DNA of 64,000 nucleotides, from assembly GCA_965248235.1 (NCBI GenBank), contig CBDFIU010000003.1, positions 310,001 to 374,000 of the forward strand. The letters are read 5' to 3'. Origin of the DNA: UBA6623 sp965248235. GTDB taxonomy: Bacteria > Acidobacteriota > Terriglobia > Bryobacterales > UBA6623. This document shows, piece by piece, positions 32,668-42,834 of the stretch (position 1 is the first letter of the stretch; every line of letters starts with the position of its first letter). The position numbers and the translations under genes were made by a program. A model generated the notes under the pieces. It did no database searches, had not been told where the DNA came from, and saw only the letters and a program-made list of their open reading frames with translations.

Positions 32668-35600
32668 TTACTCCTTGGTGATCGCCTCATCGAGGTTTAG
32701 AATTGTGCTCGCGACCATGGTCCATGCCGCGAGCTCGGCATCTTCGATTTTCGGGTTGCGTGCCGCCTCTCCGACGCCCAGGAGTTCTCGGGCCGCGCCG
32801 CGGTCTCCGCGAAAAGCCTGGTACTGCTCCGCGGCCAACCCATCGAGCAGTTCCGCTTCTTCGCGGGACGCCTCCCGCGCCAGGGTGCGCCGGTAGGCGT
32901 ATTGGATTCGATCTTCCGACCGGCTTCCGCCTTCGGTGATCATTCGCTCGGCGAACACTCGGGCGGCCTCGACATAGGTCGGGTCATTCATCAGCACGAG
33001 CGCCTGCAGCGGGGTGTTGGTGCGCGCGCGACGTGACGTGCACTCTTCACGGTCGGGTGCGTCGAAAGCATGGAGCGACGGCGGAGGCACGGTTCTGCGC
33101 CAAACCGTGTACATGCCGCGGCGGTAGAGATCGTCTGCCCCGCCCACCTCATACTCTTGGCCCGAAAACCACAGGCCAATCGACATCTCTTTCCACAACC
33201 CCGGGGGCTGGTAGGGATACACGCTCGGGCCGCCCACCTTGGGGTTCAGCAGCCCCGCCGCCGCCAGAGCGGTGTCGCGCACCATCTCGGCGGGCAAACG
33301 GAAGCGCGTGGCGCGCGCCAGCAGGCGGTTCCGGGGATCACGCGATATCAGCTCCGGCGTCGTCTTGGAGGACTGACGATACGTGGCGGACATGACGATC
33401 CGCTTCTGCATGGCCTTCACGTCCCACCCACTGTCGACAAACTCACCGGCCAGCCAATCGAGCAATGCCGGATGGCTCGGGGCTTCCGCTTGGGAACCGA
33501 AGTTCTCCGACGTCATCACCAACCCCGTGCCGAAGTACATCTGCCAATAGCGGTTCACCGTGACCCTCGCCGTCAACGGATGGGACGGGTCGACAAGCCA
33601 GCGCGCCAGTCCCAGGCGGTTTGGCGGCGCGTCTTCCGGGAGCGGAGGCAGAAACGCAGGCAGCCCCGGCTCAACCTTTTCGGTCTTGTTTCGATAATCG
33701 CCGCGCCCCAAAACGAAAGTCTCGCGCGGCTGCTTCATCTCAGCCATCACCATGACCGACGGCATCGAGGACTCCAGTTCGCCTTTTTCTTTCCGCAGGT
33801 CTTTCTTGCGTTTGTAAAGGTCTTTGATGTCGTTCGGAGCGGCATAAGTCAGGTAGTATTCGCGAAACCGATCGCGGCGACTCAGACAGGCCCGCACGCG
33901 ACGGCCCACGGCGCTTTGCGCGGAGACTACTGGGACGTTCTCTCCGGTACCGTCGATATCGGCCTTCTTGTGTTCGTCAAACTCCTTCATGCTTTCGGCG
34001 CATCCGCTGATGGGCGAAGCCAGAACGGCCCTCATGCCCTCGTGCTCAAAAAGCTGCTTAATGTCCCCGGAGCCGATCACACGATCGTAGACGCGAAGAT
34101 CGTCGAGGCTGCCCTTATATGGGTTGAACACTCCCGGCACACCGGCTTCGAGAGGACCGCTGTGTTGGTAGGGCCCGGTGAGGTCGTCGCGCGTCGCAAT
34201 CATCTCCTGCTCTTTACCGTTGATAAAGAGTCGCAGCCCGGCGGCGTTGCCCGAGCCGTCATAAGTAACGATGTAGTGATGGCCGGGGCCTCGTACCTTT
34301 TGTTTCGTACGAACCTCAATGGCGTCGTCAGGCCAACGGTGAGAGAGACGCACATAGATGTTGAACTTAAGCTGCATGTTCGCCGGTTCGGCTTCACCAA
34401 CGAAGATTTCAAAGCCGCGGCGATCCTGTTCGAGGTTCAGTTTCTGGAAGACCGACATCAAGGCCGTGTCCCCGGGGGGTCGCGTGGAGGTCCAGAATGC
34501 AACCGAAAAAGGCCCTTCCCGATCGAGCGGCGCGGCCGTGAACGCAACACGGGTCTCCCCGTCAAACTGGACACCGTCTCCGACATTCAGCTCGTCGTAG
34601 GTCACTTCGCCGCGCACGACGCTCGCGTGATGCTCTCGGCCGGAAGAGTCGTCGAGGCCCTTGTTGAGTTCATAGTGCCCGGCAAGGCCCTCGGTATTCG
34701 CGGTAGGGACTTCCGGTAGGGCGGTCTTTTTCCATTCGTCGACCCAGGCATCGACTGTTTCATTGCCGATTTTCTTATCGATGGCCTCGATAATCTCCGC
34801 GATTTCGTCCATCCGGCTCTTTTGTTCTCTGGTCGGCATCCGAACGATGGGTTTTGCGTTGCCTGCCGCGCCGTCGAGACCGCGGTCCGGGATGGTGTTG
34901 AAAAAGGCGAAGAACTCATAGAACTCTTTCTGCCTCAACGGGTCGTATTTGTGATCGTGGCAGCGCGCGCAACCCATCGTCAGTCCCAGCCAAACGGTCG
35001 ACGTGGTTTCGACGCGGTCAATCACGTATTCGGTGTGGTACTCGGCGGCAATGGCGCCGCCCTCGGCGTTGATCATGTGATTGCGGCTGAATCCCGTGGC
35101 GATCTTCTGGTCGAGGGTGGAATTCGGAAGCAGGTCGCCGGCGATTTGCTCAATCGTAAATTGGTCGAACGGCTTGTTGTCGTTGAAGGAACGAATCACC
35201 CAATCGCGCCAGGGCCACATTTCACGAAGATTGTCGATGTGATAGCCCTGCGTGTCGGCGTAACGGGCCAGGTCGAGCCACTCGATCGCCATCCGCTCGC
35301 CATAGTGCTCCGATTCCAATAGGCTGTCGACGACCTTTTCGTAGGCCTCTTCGGAGTCGTCGTTCACAAACGCCGCGACTTGCTCGGGTGTCGGCGGCAA
35401 CCCGGTCAGATCGAAACTCACCCGTCGAACCAACGTGTTCTTGTCGGCTTCGGGCGAGGGCGCGAGTCCCTCGCTTTCCAGACGCGCAAGCACGAATTGA
35501 TCGATCTCGTTGCGTAGCCACGCGGGGTTGTTGATTGCAGGCGGCGCGGGACGCACGGGTGTTTGAAACGCCCAGTGGGTTTCCCACTCCGCTCCTTCGT

Positions 35601-35964
35601 CGATCCAGCGGCGAATCGTCTCGACCTCTGCTTGAGTGAGCTGCCGGTCGGCGCTCGGAGGAGGCATGCGGGCGATTTCCTGCTTGTGGTTGATGCGCTG
35701 GTAGAGGCGACTCGCCGCCGCGTCGCCGGGAATGATGACTTGGCGTCCCCCTCGGTCGGCGAAAGCGCCTTCCTTGGTGTCGAGCCGCAGGTCGGCCTGC
35801 CGCGGACCCTCGTCGGGACCATGGCAAGCGAAGCACTTGTCGGAGAGAATCGGGCGGACCTCGCGGCTGAAGTCCACCCCCTTGACGGCCGGCCCTTTCG
35901 GGGCCGCGCTGACGTTGGCGGCGGCGGCAACGCCAAACAGCACCGACAATAGCAGCGGCTTCAT
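32668..35964 (-). CDS. PSCyt1 / PSCyt2 (DUF1549) / LamG-like / PSD1 (DUF1553) protein
   Basis: From ATG 35962-35964 (GAGGG ahead) the product is 1098 residues with a signal peptide (MKPLLLSVLFGVAAAANVSA). The cytochrome-type segment CFACHGPDEG (CxxCH heme motif) is followed by DUF1549 (DEWETHWAFQTP-like region, IDQFVLARLESEGL, RRVSFDLTGLPP, EWLDLARYADTQGY). A concanavalin-like LamG domain (about residues 430-640, VQFDGETRVAF ... GSLDDLRVYDRVI) is inserted before DUF1553 (RLGLARWLVDPSHPLTARVT, NRYWQMYFGTGLV, PSHPALLDWLAGEF, RMYTVWRRT, NTPLQALVLMNDPTYVEAAR). It is exported and probably binds heme. The LamG insert suggests carbohydrate binding. It is followed by its DUF1501 partner. Confidence 0.88.
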   Translation of the reverse strand: MKPLLLSVLFGVAAAANVSAAPKGPAVKGVDFSREVRPILSDKCFACHGPDEGPRQADLRLDTKEGAFADRGGRQVIIPGDAAASRLYQRINHKQEIARMPPPSADRQLTQAEVETIRRWIDEGAEWETHWAFQTPVRPAPPAINNPAWLRNEIDQFVLARLESEGLAPSPEADKNTLVRRVSFDLTGLPPTPEQVAAFVNDDSEEAYEKVVDSLLESEHYGERMAIEWLDLARYADTQGYHIDNLREMWPWRDWVIRSFNDNKPFDQFTIEQIAGDLLPNSTLDQKIATGFSRNHMINAEGGAIAAEYHTEYVIDRVETTSTVWLGLTMGCARCHDHKYDPLRQKEFYEFFAFFNTIPDRGLDGAAGNAKPIVRMPTREQKSRMDEIAEIIEAIDKKIGNETVDAWVDEWKKTALPEVPTANTEGLAGHYELNKGLDDSSGREHHASVVRGEVTYDELNVGDGVQFDGETRVAFTAAPLDREGPFSVAFWTSTRPPGDTALMSVFQKLNLEQDRRGFEIFVGEAEPANMQLKFNIYVRLSHRWPDDAIEVRTKQKVRGPGHHYIVTYDGSGNAAGLRLFINGKEQEMIATRDDLTGPYQHSGPLEAGVPGVFNPYKGSLDDLRVYDRVIGSGDIKQLFEHEGMRAVLASPISGCAESMKEFDEHKKADIDGTGENVPVVSAQSAVGRRVRACLSRRDRFREYYLTYAAPNDIKDLYKRKKDLRKEKGELESSMPSVMVMAEMKQPRETFVLGRGDYRNKTEKVEPGLPAFLPPLPEDAPPNRLGLARWLVDPSHPLTARVTVNRYWQMYFGTGLVMTSENFGSQAEAPSHPALLDWLAGEFVDSGWDVKAMQKRIVMSATYRQSSKTTPELISRDPRNRLLARATRFRLPAEMVRDTALAAAGLLNPKVGGPSVYPYQPPGLWKEMSIGLWFSGQEYEVGGADDLYRRGMYTVWRRTVPPPSLHAFDAPDREECTSRRARTNTPLQALVLMNDPTYVEAARVFAERMITEGGSRSEDRIQYAYRRTLAREASREEAELLDGLAAEQYQAFRGDRGAARELLGVGEAARNPKIEDAELAAWTMVASTILNLDEAITKE

Positions 35965-36125
35965 AGAGATACCCTCACGGACAGTATAGGCCCTTATGCC
36001 GGCAGGACCATAAGAAACATCGGCTATCGCGCCCAACAATCATCGACCCGGATTTTCAACGCCGTCAAACCGGGCTTCCGTGACTTCCCGCCGCCGGAAA
36101 TCGGCCAACGGTATAATTGGGCGTC

Positions 36126-37409
36126 ATGGTCGGCCGCGCCATTAGTCACTACAAGATCCTCGCCAAGCTGGGCGAAGGCGGAATGGGTGTGGTCTACAAG
36201 GCCCAAGACACCAAACTCAAGCGTGTGGTCGCGCTCAAATTCCTGGCGGCCCACCTGCTCGGCGACGGTGAGGAAAAAGCCCGCTTCCTTCGCGAGGCGC
36301 AGGCCGCCGCCGCGCTGGATCACCCCAACATCTGCACCATCTATGAGGTCGATGAGGTCGACGGCAAAACCTTCATCGCCATGGCCTACATCGAAGGCCA
36401 AACCATCCAGCAGAAAGTCGGGGAGGGTCGGTTGAGCCTCCGCGAAGCTCTGGATATTGCCCTCCAGACAGCCCAGGGCCTGCAAGCCGCCCACGAGAAC
36501 GGCGTCGTTCATCGCGATATCAAGCCCGGCAATATCATCGTCACTGAAAAACAGCGGGCGAGCATCCTGGACTTCGGTTTAGCCCAAATAACCGGGGAGA
36601 GCCGCCTCACGAAAACCGGCATGACGCTCGGCACGGCGGCTTTCATGTCGCCGGAGCAGACTCTGGGCCGGGCGCTCGATCACCGAACCGATATCTGGTC
36701 CCTCGGCGTGGTCCTGTATGAGATGGTCGCCGGACAACTGCCTTTCGTCGGAGAGTATGAGCTGGCAAGGATGTATTCCATCGCCAACGACGAGCCGCCG
36801 GCCCTTGCTTCGCTGCAGCCGCGGGCGCCCGCGGCGTTGCAGAGCGTCATCGACACCGCCCTCGCGAAAGAGAAGGACGATCGATACGCAAGCGTCGCCG
36901 AAATGATAACGGACCTGCAAGGGATCCTTGGCGGGCTCGGCGAATCCGGTATTGACGCAACCGCGCTCCCGACTCCATCGAGTGCTCATGCGACCTTGAA
37001 GCTGCCCGCCAAGGCACAACGGAGAACTCCTCCCAGCCGCGGGACCGAGCAGACGCCGTCCTGCCGTTCCGCAGCCTTTCATCGGACCCCGACAACGCCT
37101 ATATGGCCGACGGCATTGCCGCGGAAGTTGTCAGCGCGCTGTCGGGTGTTCCCGGAGTCCGCGTGGCTCCGTTTCTCGCGACGTTCCGCTTCAAGAACCA
37201 ACCGACCGATCTCCACGCAATCGGGGAGGCATTGCAAGTCCGCTATGTGCTCACCGGGAGCCTTCAGCGGGCGGGCGACCGCATTCGCGTGGTCGCCGAG
37301 CTGGCCGATGCCGTCGACGAGAAGCTCGTCTGGTCCCGTACCTTGCAGTACATTCGAGCCCGGCCAGATCGCGTATGCCTTGAGCCGCGAAGCGGCGGCG
37401 GGAATATAG
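36126..37409 (+). pseudogene. Ser/Thr protein kinase, frameshifted in its C-terminal domain and ended by a repeat
   Basis: The kinase domain is intact: GEGGMG (near residue 16), VALKF with catalytic lysine, HRDIKPGNI, DFGLAQ and SPEQ. Further on, at 37050-37053, the frame leaves the TolB/FlgO-like domain. The other frame reads AVLPFRSLSSDPDNAYMADG through YVLTGSLQRAGDRIRVVAEL, ADAVDEKLVWSRTLQ. Near 37345 the first frame again looks coding (FEPGQIAYALSRE), and its stop at 37407-37409 belongs to the family B repeat. No membrane helix or TPR part follows, unlike the 1569-4627 kinase. The kinase domain could still be made; the rest looks decayed or affected by assembly error. The start is ATG 36126. 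Confidence 0.75.
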
Positions 37410-37483
37410 CCTAGGGTGGAGCCGAAGGCGGAACCCTAGGTACGGAATCAAATCAGTTTGAGCCCTGTAAGGGCGACAGGAAC
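37382..37483. repeat. Family B repeat (copy B1)
   Basis: The pattern is GAGCCGCGAAGCGGCGGCGG, then the stem CTAGGGTgGAGCCGAAGGCgGAACCCTAG, then AGCCCTGTAAGGGCGACAGG. It is about 102 bp and recurs at 52876, 61123 and, in part, at 54119 and 63683. It ends the kinase frame. Confidence 0.75.
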
Positions 37484-37563
37484 ACCTGCTCTCCCATGTT
37501 CATGGCGGTATGATGAATCCGCGGATTCATGGAAACGCACTGCCCCCATTTTTTTATAGCTTC

Positions 37564-38895
37564 TCACGACGTCGGCTCCGACGACGACGCCGGCGGCGCC
37601 GGGGCGCACTCCTCCCTGTCTTCCCCATCCAGGCACCATCCGGCCGGTTCGGCGAAACTCTCGGGGAATTGCAGACCGGCGGGAAAGTGCGTCGTCTCGG
37701 GTCGATCGTTGGCCGTATTCTTGGAGCGGCGATAACGGGAGATCTCCAAGTACACCGCCTTCCTGACTCGATTCATCGCTCCCAAGGGACGATGGGCCGG
37801 CAGCGAGTGCCAGGGGTTAAACGCAAGGCTCTCGCAATAGTTGTTTTGCTCCGCCGTGTCGAATTCCTGCGGCGGAATCTCGATGCGCGCCACCGGAACG
37901 AACGGCGCGTCATCCTCGGACCATTCCACCGTGGCGTCTTCCACCGGCATATTCTTCCCCCGCGCCTGCGATTGCACCATGAAATCGAAACAAGCCGGAG
38001 CCCCGGCAATCTGTTGCGCCATGGTATGGCGCAGCAGATCGTCATCGCACCCTAAGAACTCGGGAGCGCCGAAGACCCAGGCCTGACACAACCAGGAAAC
38101 CCCCTCGACCGCAAGCGGCCGACCCGACTCGCAGGGCGCCGGTTGAGCGCGGAATTTGATGTTGTTCTCCCGGCCCAGCTTGTAGGCCGTCAAACTGTTG
38201 AAGCGCGTTGCCGGCAAGCTGTCGGGGGGCGGCTGGAGCACGGGAACAGCCCGCACGATGAACCGCCAGTGCCACTGGAAAGGATTCCAGCTGCCTTCGC
38301 GGAAATAGCCGATGGGGTCTCCTTGTCCTTGATACCGCGTGAAGACAACGTATTCCCGAAGGCTGCGCAGAAAAAACACCGACGCATTCATAAGGATAAA
38401 GTCCTGCGTCGTCGCGTCTTTCTCGGGCTCCAGGAGCTTTTCGCCTGGAACCCCCATCACCTTGACGGCCATTCCGCGGGCGTCCCATATCGTGTCCGAC
38501 GCCAGCTCGTTGCCGCTGGAGTAGCGAACCCATGCCTTGTAGGCGCCGGGCTTGGCGAAAAGGCCGTGGCGATACTGTCTCTCGACGTCCAACACCTCGA
38601 AGTTCGCCTTGAGGCAGCCGTGCGCTTTGGCATGGGCGTCGCGGCGATAGGTTTCGTCGTTATCGCTGACCCGCAGTTGCTCTTGGACGTGGTTGACCAT
38701 GGCCACGCCGTTGGCGATGATTTGGGCCGTGTATTGTTCCTCATCGGGGCCGATCCGCTCTCCGATTTCGCCGTTCCCGATGTCGCGGAGCCCGATCACA
38801 GCCGCCGCCGCGATGATCAGCGCGTAGGCGGTGACCGCCCACTTCACCACACGCCACGCCACGCGCCCGACTGCCTTCCCACTCCAAGTCATCAT
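37564..38895 (-). CDS. Catalase-family protein, membrane anchored
   Basis: From ATG 38893-38895 the product is 443 residues. It has one N-terminal membrane helix (AYALIIAAAAVIG) and then a catalase-related fold: RDAHAKAHGCLKANFEVL (distal histidine region), AWVRYSSGN, GMAVKVMGVPGEKLL, DFILMNASVFF and a C-terminal EIPPQEFDT ... NPWHSLPAHRPLGAMNRVRKAVY. This is the short heme-peroxidase-like branch of the catalase superfamily. The conserved tyrosine of true catalases is not obvious, so peroxidase or oxygenase activity on organic substrates is more likely than peroxide disproportionation. GAAGG lies just before the ATG pair at 38893/38890. Confidence 0.78.
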   Translation of the reverse strand: MMTWSGKAVGRVAWRVVKWAVTAYALIIAAAAVIGLRDIGNGEIGERIGPDEEQYTAQIIANGVAMVNHVQEQLRVSDNDETYRRDAHAKAHGCLKANFEVLDVERQYRHGLFAKPGAYKAWVRYSSGNELASDTIWDARGMAVKVMGVPGEKLLEPEKDATTQDFILMNASVFFLRSLREYVVFTRYQGQGDPIGYFREGSWNPFQWHWRFIVRAVPVLQPPPDSLPATRFNSLTAYKLGRENNIKFRAQPAPCESGRPLAVEGVSWLCQAWVFGAPEFLGCDDDLLRHTMAQQIAGAPACFDFMVQSQARGKNMPVEDATVEWSEDDAPFVPVARIEIPPQEFDTAEQNNYCESLAFNPWHSLPAHRPLGAMNRVRKAVYLEISRYRRSKNTANDRPETTHFPAGLQFPESFAEPAGWCLDGEDREECAPAPPASSSEPTS

Positions 38896-39129
38896 GCCCT
38901 TCTTTTCTCTTCCGGAAACAGCGCCCAAGAGTTGCGCGCGTTACCGCGCCCAACCCTTCGTGAACATAAGAAGCTGAAGTAAGTCCGTTTCCCCTCCCAT
39001 AGTCCGCCCCAACAGCGACCGAAACTAACTTACCATAAGTGGTCTACCAACAACGGTAAAGATCCGAATGACCGAGGGGTTATAATACGACAATCCCGGT
39101 GATCACGGCACGCCATCACGAATGGCTGC

Positions 39130-39275
39130 GCGACATCAATCTGGAAGCCCTTCTCGCAATGCGAACAATAGAAACCGAGCAGCGCACGTTAGTAAGCCGT
39201 AGGCGACGCCCCGCCTGGACCCGCTCAGCCCGGTGCGCGGGACTGGGGTTCGCAAATAGGCCGTATCCTCGCTTT
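39130..39275. repeat. Family A repeat, inverted and diverged (copy A5), in a 556-bp gap
   Basis: GCGCGACATCAATCTGGAAG continuing CCCTTCTCGCAATGCGAACAATAG matches 51047-51090 (for example ACATAAACGTGGAAGCCCTT). The same unit in the other orientation occurs at 10025 and 15538. The rest of the gap between 38896 and 39451 shows no supported gene, and the sequence from 39290 could be open in frame with the TPR gene. Confidence 0.55.
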
Positions 39276-39451
39276 CGCGAGCGCCCGGCATGCGCCTGTT
39301 CTCAGGATCATCTTGTGTTGGAAACACTCCTCCCTTGCAACCTCATGCGGCATCGGACAATGCGACGCCGGGCAAACGAACGGCCCACCTTGTAAGCTGG
39401 ATGCAGGACGGCCTTTCGTTCGCTCGCTTCCGCGAAGGCCGCTTGGCATCC

Positions 39452-41038
39452 GTGCAAAACGACGGGAAAAGTCTGCGTCTCAAACTCTCGGGCTCGGTCA
39501 CTCTCGGCGTGCTGTTGCTGTCGTCGGCCGCGGCGCAATCCCCTCGGGACACCTACCGACAAGCCGTCGAGCACATGCAAAAGGGCGAGTGGAAGCCCGC
39601 TGTCGAACTTCTCGAAAAGGTCGTGGAGGCGGTTCCCGGGAACGCGAAACTCCATAACACTCTGGGCATCGCGCTTTCGTCGGCCGGGCGCGTGGAGGAG
39701 GCGGCCTCGCAATTCAATCGCGCCCTCGAAATTGAGCCTCGTTACCCATCCGCCCACAAGAACCTCGCCCTTCTCGAGATGTCGCGCAGGCGGCTCGACG
39801 CGGCACAAAGTCATTTTGCGCGGCTGTTGGAACTCACGCCCGGTGAACCGTTGGCGCGTCTCGGGCTGGCGGAAATCGCATTCGCGAATAACGACTTCGC
39901 GGCCGCAATTCGCCATTTCGAGGGTGGAGCAAGCCTGCTGCAAGAGGATCCCCGGCTCATCGTGCAGTTGGCCTCGGCTTACGTTCAAACGAAACAAACG
40001 GTCAAAGCCACTCGCGTATTGGAGACCCTGCCGTTGGTCGCGCCCCCGGATATTCATTACGAAGCGGGCCGGATCTTCGCGGGACTGGAAATTTTCGCGC
40101 CCGCCGCGCGAGAGTTTGAGCGAGCCAAGGGGAGTTCCGCGGACCCCTACGAACTGGGCTTCAATCGAGCCCTTGCTTATCTCAAGAGCGATCAGCCCAA
40201 GCTCGCCGTCGACGCCGCTGAGCAACTGTTGAGCAAGGGTTTTCGCAAGGCCGAGCTATACAACCTGCTTTCCCAGGCCCACGAAAAAGCCGGCGACACC
40301 AAGCAGGCCTACGATGCGCTCCGGACAGCCACCGACGTCGACCGCGGTGAGGAGAAGAATTACATCGATTTAGTCGCGCTGTGCTTGGACCACGAAAATT
40401 TCGACCTGGGCTTGGAAATCGCCGACATCTCGGTCGAACGCATTGCCGACTCTCATCGGCTGCACCTTCAACGCGGCGTCGCCCTCGCGATGAAAGGCCG
40501 TTTTGAGGATGCCGAAGCGTCCTTTGACCGCGCCGCCGAACTAGCGCCGGACCGGAATCTCCCCGGCGTCGCCCTGGGCTTAATCATGCTGCAACAAGAT
40601 CGTGTGCCCGATGCGATCCGCGTCCTGCGCAAGCGTCGGGAGCAGAGCCGCGACGATTACATGGTCCACTGGTTCTTGGGAGAGGCTTTGAATCGTTCCG
40701 GCGCGCGGCCGGGCAGCGACGAGGAAGCCGAAGCCGTCGATGCCGTTCGGAAATCGATCGAGCTACAGCCGGATTTATTTCAGTCGCGCGTGTTGCTGGG
40801 GAAGATGTTGGCTCGGCGCGGCGACTTCGATCAAGCGATCGAGCACCTGGAAAAAGCCAGATCGATCGACCCGGCGAACGTGTCGGCGACCTACCAGCTG
40901 GCGCAGGTTTATCGCCGAAAGGGTGACGCGGAGCGCGCCAAGAAACTCTTCGCGATCGTGGGTCGACAAAAGGCCGAGGACCGCGAAGAGTTCACCAAGC
41001 GAGGGTTGCTGCGGATCGTTCGCGAAGGGTCGCCGTGA
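39452..41038 (+). CDS. TPR protein, exported
   Basis: From a GTG at 39452 the product is 528 residues, with a signal peptide (LKLSGSVTLGVLLLSSAAAQ). About ten tetratricopeptide repeats follow (for example HNTLGIALSSAGRVEEAASQ, LYNLLSQAHEKAGDTKQAYD and VLLGKMLARRGDFDQAIEHL). It should act as a scaffold outside the cytoplasmic membrane. It overlaps the next gene by GTGA and is the first gene of the TPR-UnbV-TPR operon. The frame is open upstream to 39290, and an ATG at 39401 is an alternative start without a clear signal peptide. Confidence 0.82.
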   Translation: MQNDGKSLRLKLSGSVTLGVLLLSSAAAQSPRDTYRQAVEHMQKGEWKPAVELLEKVVEAVPGNAKLHNTLGIALSSAGRVEEAASQFNRALEIEPRYPSAHKNLALLEMSRRRLDAAQSHFARLLELTPGEPLARLGLAEIAFANNDFAAAIRHFEGGASLLQEDPRLIVQLASAYVQTKQTVKATRVLETLPLVAPPDIHYEAGRIFAGLEIFAPAAREFERAKGSSADPYELGFNRALAYLKSDQPKLAVDAAEQLLSKGFRKAELYNLLSQAHEKAGDTKQAYDALRTATDVDRGEEKNYIDLVALCLDHENFDLGLEIADISVERIADSHRLHLQRGVALAMKGRFEDAEASFDRAAELAPDRNLPGVALGLIMLQQDRVPDAIRVLRKRREQSRDDYMVHWFLGEALNRSGARPGSDEEAEAVDAVRKSIELQPDLFQSRVLLGKMLARRGDFDQAIEHLEKARSIDPANVSATYQLAQVYRRKGDAERAKKLFAIVGRQKAEDREEFTKRGLLRIVREGSP

Positions 41039-42834
41039 ACTTTTCCGCCAACGATTGGGAGTGCCTGTTCCGAACTTTGGGTCGCGGAACCGCCCTTTTT
41101 CTTGCCGCCGTTCTGTGTTTCGCCGATTCCGCGGGCTCAAGACCCGAGGACGTCACCTTCGTCGACGTCGCCCAAGAGTCGGGTATCGGGTTCCGGCATG
41201 ACAACGCCGCGTCGCCCGAAAAGTATTTGATCGAGACCATGGGCAGCGGCGCCGCTTGGCTCGATTTCGACCAAGACGGACTGCTGGACGCCTACCTCGT
41301 CAACAGTGCCGCGACGGCCGCCTACACGCCCGCCAAGCCCTTGCGCAACTCTCTCTACCAGAACCAAGGGGCCGGCGTTTTCAAGGATGTCGCGTCGCAA
41401 GCGGGCGTGACCGCCGAAGGGTTGTTCGGCACGGGTGTCGCCGTCGGCGACTATGACAACGACGGCGACCCGGACCTTTTCGTGACCGGCTATTCGCGGT
41501 CGATCCTTTACCGCAATCGGGGCAACGGCGCCTTCACCGACGTCACCGAGCAAGCCGGCGTCGAAAATCCCGGCAAGTGGGGGTCGAGCGCCGCCTGGTT
41601 CGACTATGACAACGACGGCCGGCTCGATCTCATCGTCGTCAACTACCTCGACTGGACCGAAGACAACAATCTTTTCTGCGGGGAAAAGCGCCCGGGGTAT
41701 CAATCCTACTGTCACCCCAACAAATACAAGGGCCAAACGCCGGCGCTGTTTCACAACCAAGGCGACGGCACGTTTGAAGACGTCAGCAAGGCGTCGGGCA
41801 TCGGCCGAAACGCCGGGAACGGGCTCGGCGTGGTCTGCTTCGACTTCGACGACGACGGCCGCGTGGACGTCTTTATCGCCAATGATTCGATGACCAACTT
41901 TCTGTATCGTAACCGCGGCAACGGGACGTTCGAGGATGTCACCCTGGCCGCCGCCGTGGCCTACGGAGAGGACGGCAAGGCCGAAGCCGGCATGGGCGTC
42001 GATGCCGCCGACTATGACGGTGACGGTCGGCTGGATCTCTACGTCACTCACCTCGATTTCGAATTCGATCGCCTCTACAGGAACCTAGGGGACGGCAGTT
42101 TCGAGGACGCGACGTTTCTCGGCAAGATCGGCTATCAGACCTTTAATGTCAGTGGCTTCGGGACGCGGTTCATCGATTACGACAACGACGGGGCAAGGGA
42201 TCTCTTCGTCGCCAACGGTCATGTACTAGACAATATTCACCTCCTCCACGAAAAGACGACTTACGCCGAACCGAAGATCGTCTTCCGTAACACGGGCGGT
42301 ACATTCGAAAATGTGACGGCCCAACTGGGGGCCGATCTTTCCCGCCCCCGCGTGAGTCGCGCCGCGGCGTTCGGGGATTACGACAACGACGGCGATATCG
42401 ATGTTCTGATCAACAACAACGGCCAAGCCGCGGAACTGCTTCGCAACGACGGGGGTAAGCGGAATCACTGGTTGCAGGTGCGGCTGATCGGCACGAAGTC
42501 GAATCGCGACGGCGTGGGGGCGCGAGTGAAAGTAACGGCGGGGGATCTTGTGCAATACGAACAGCGGAAAGGCGGCATGAGCTACCAGGCGGCTCATGAT
42601 CCGCGCCTGCATTTCGGATTAGGCGACCGGACGCGGGTCGACCGAATCGAAGTTCGCTGGCCGAGCGGCACTGTGGATGAGATCACGAACGTTAACGTCG
42701 ACCGCGTCGTGGTAGCGAAAGAGGGAACAAGCCCGGCAGCGACCGGCACTGGTACCGGCCCCAGCCCAAAGGCCGAGAATGCAGCGACAGACACGCGTAC
42801 CGCTCCCAGCCCCAAGACCGGGAAGGTAACGTGA
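41035..42834 (+). CDS. FG-GAP/VCBS repeat protein with UnbV/ASPIC C-terminal domain
   Basis: The 599-residue protein has a signal segment (ALFLAAVLCFADSAG). At least six FG-GAP-type repeats follow, with calcium-binding loops (GDYDNDGDPDLFVTG, FDYDNDGRLDLIVVN, FDFDDDGRVDVFIAN, ADYDGDGRLDLYVTH, IDYDNDGARDLFVAN). The UnbV/ASPIC domain comes last (HWLQVRLIGTKSNRDGVGAR, HDPRLHFGLGDRTRVDRIEV then RWPSG). It matches the CRTAC1-type proteins frequent in Acidobacteria. An extracellular binding role is likely. The GTG at 41035 overlaps the previous stop and the end overlaps the next GTG. The last 40 residues are Thr/Pro/Ser-rich. Confidence 0.88.
   Translation: MNFSANDWECLFRTLGRGTALFLAAVLCFADSAGSRPEDVTFVDVAQESGIGFRHDNAASPEKYLIETMGSGAAWLDFDQDGLLDAYLVNSAATAAYTPAKPLRNSLYQNQGAGVFKDVASQAGVTAEGLFGTGVAVGDYDNDGDPDLFVTGYSRSILYRNRGNGAFTDVTEQAGVENPGKWGSSAAWFDYDNDGRLDLIVVNYLDWTEDNNLFCGEKRPGYQSYCHPNKYKGQTPALFHNQGDGTFEDVSKASGIGRNAGNGLGVVCFDFDDDGRVDVFIANDSMTNFLYRNRGNGTFEDVTLAAAVAYGEDGKAEAGMGVDAADYDGDGRLDLYVTHLDFEFDRLYRNLGDGSFEDATFLGKIGYQTFNVSGFGTRFIDYDNDGARDLFVANGHVLDNIHLLHEKTTYAEPKIVFRNTGGTFENVTAQLGADLSRPRVSRAAAFGDYDNDGDIDVLINNNGQAAELLRNDGGKRNHWLQVRLIGTKSNRDGVGARVKVTAGDLVQYEQRKGGMSYQAAHDPRLHFGLGDRTRVDRIEVRWPSGTVDEITNVNVDRVVVAKEGTSPAATGTGTGPSPKAENAATDTRTAPSPKTGKVT

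Noticed and set aside
33070..34719. 549-codon plus-strand frame opposite the PSD1 gene
   Set aside because: The same cause: antisense frame in GC-rich coding DNA without recognisable domains.
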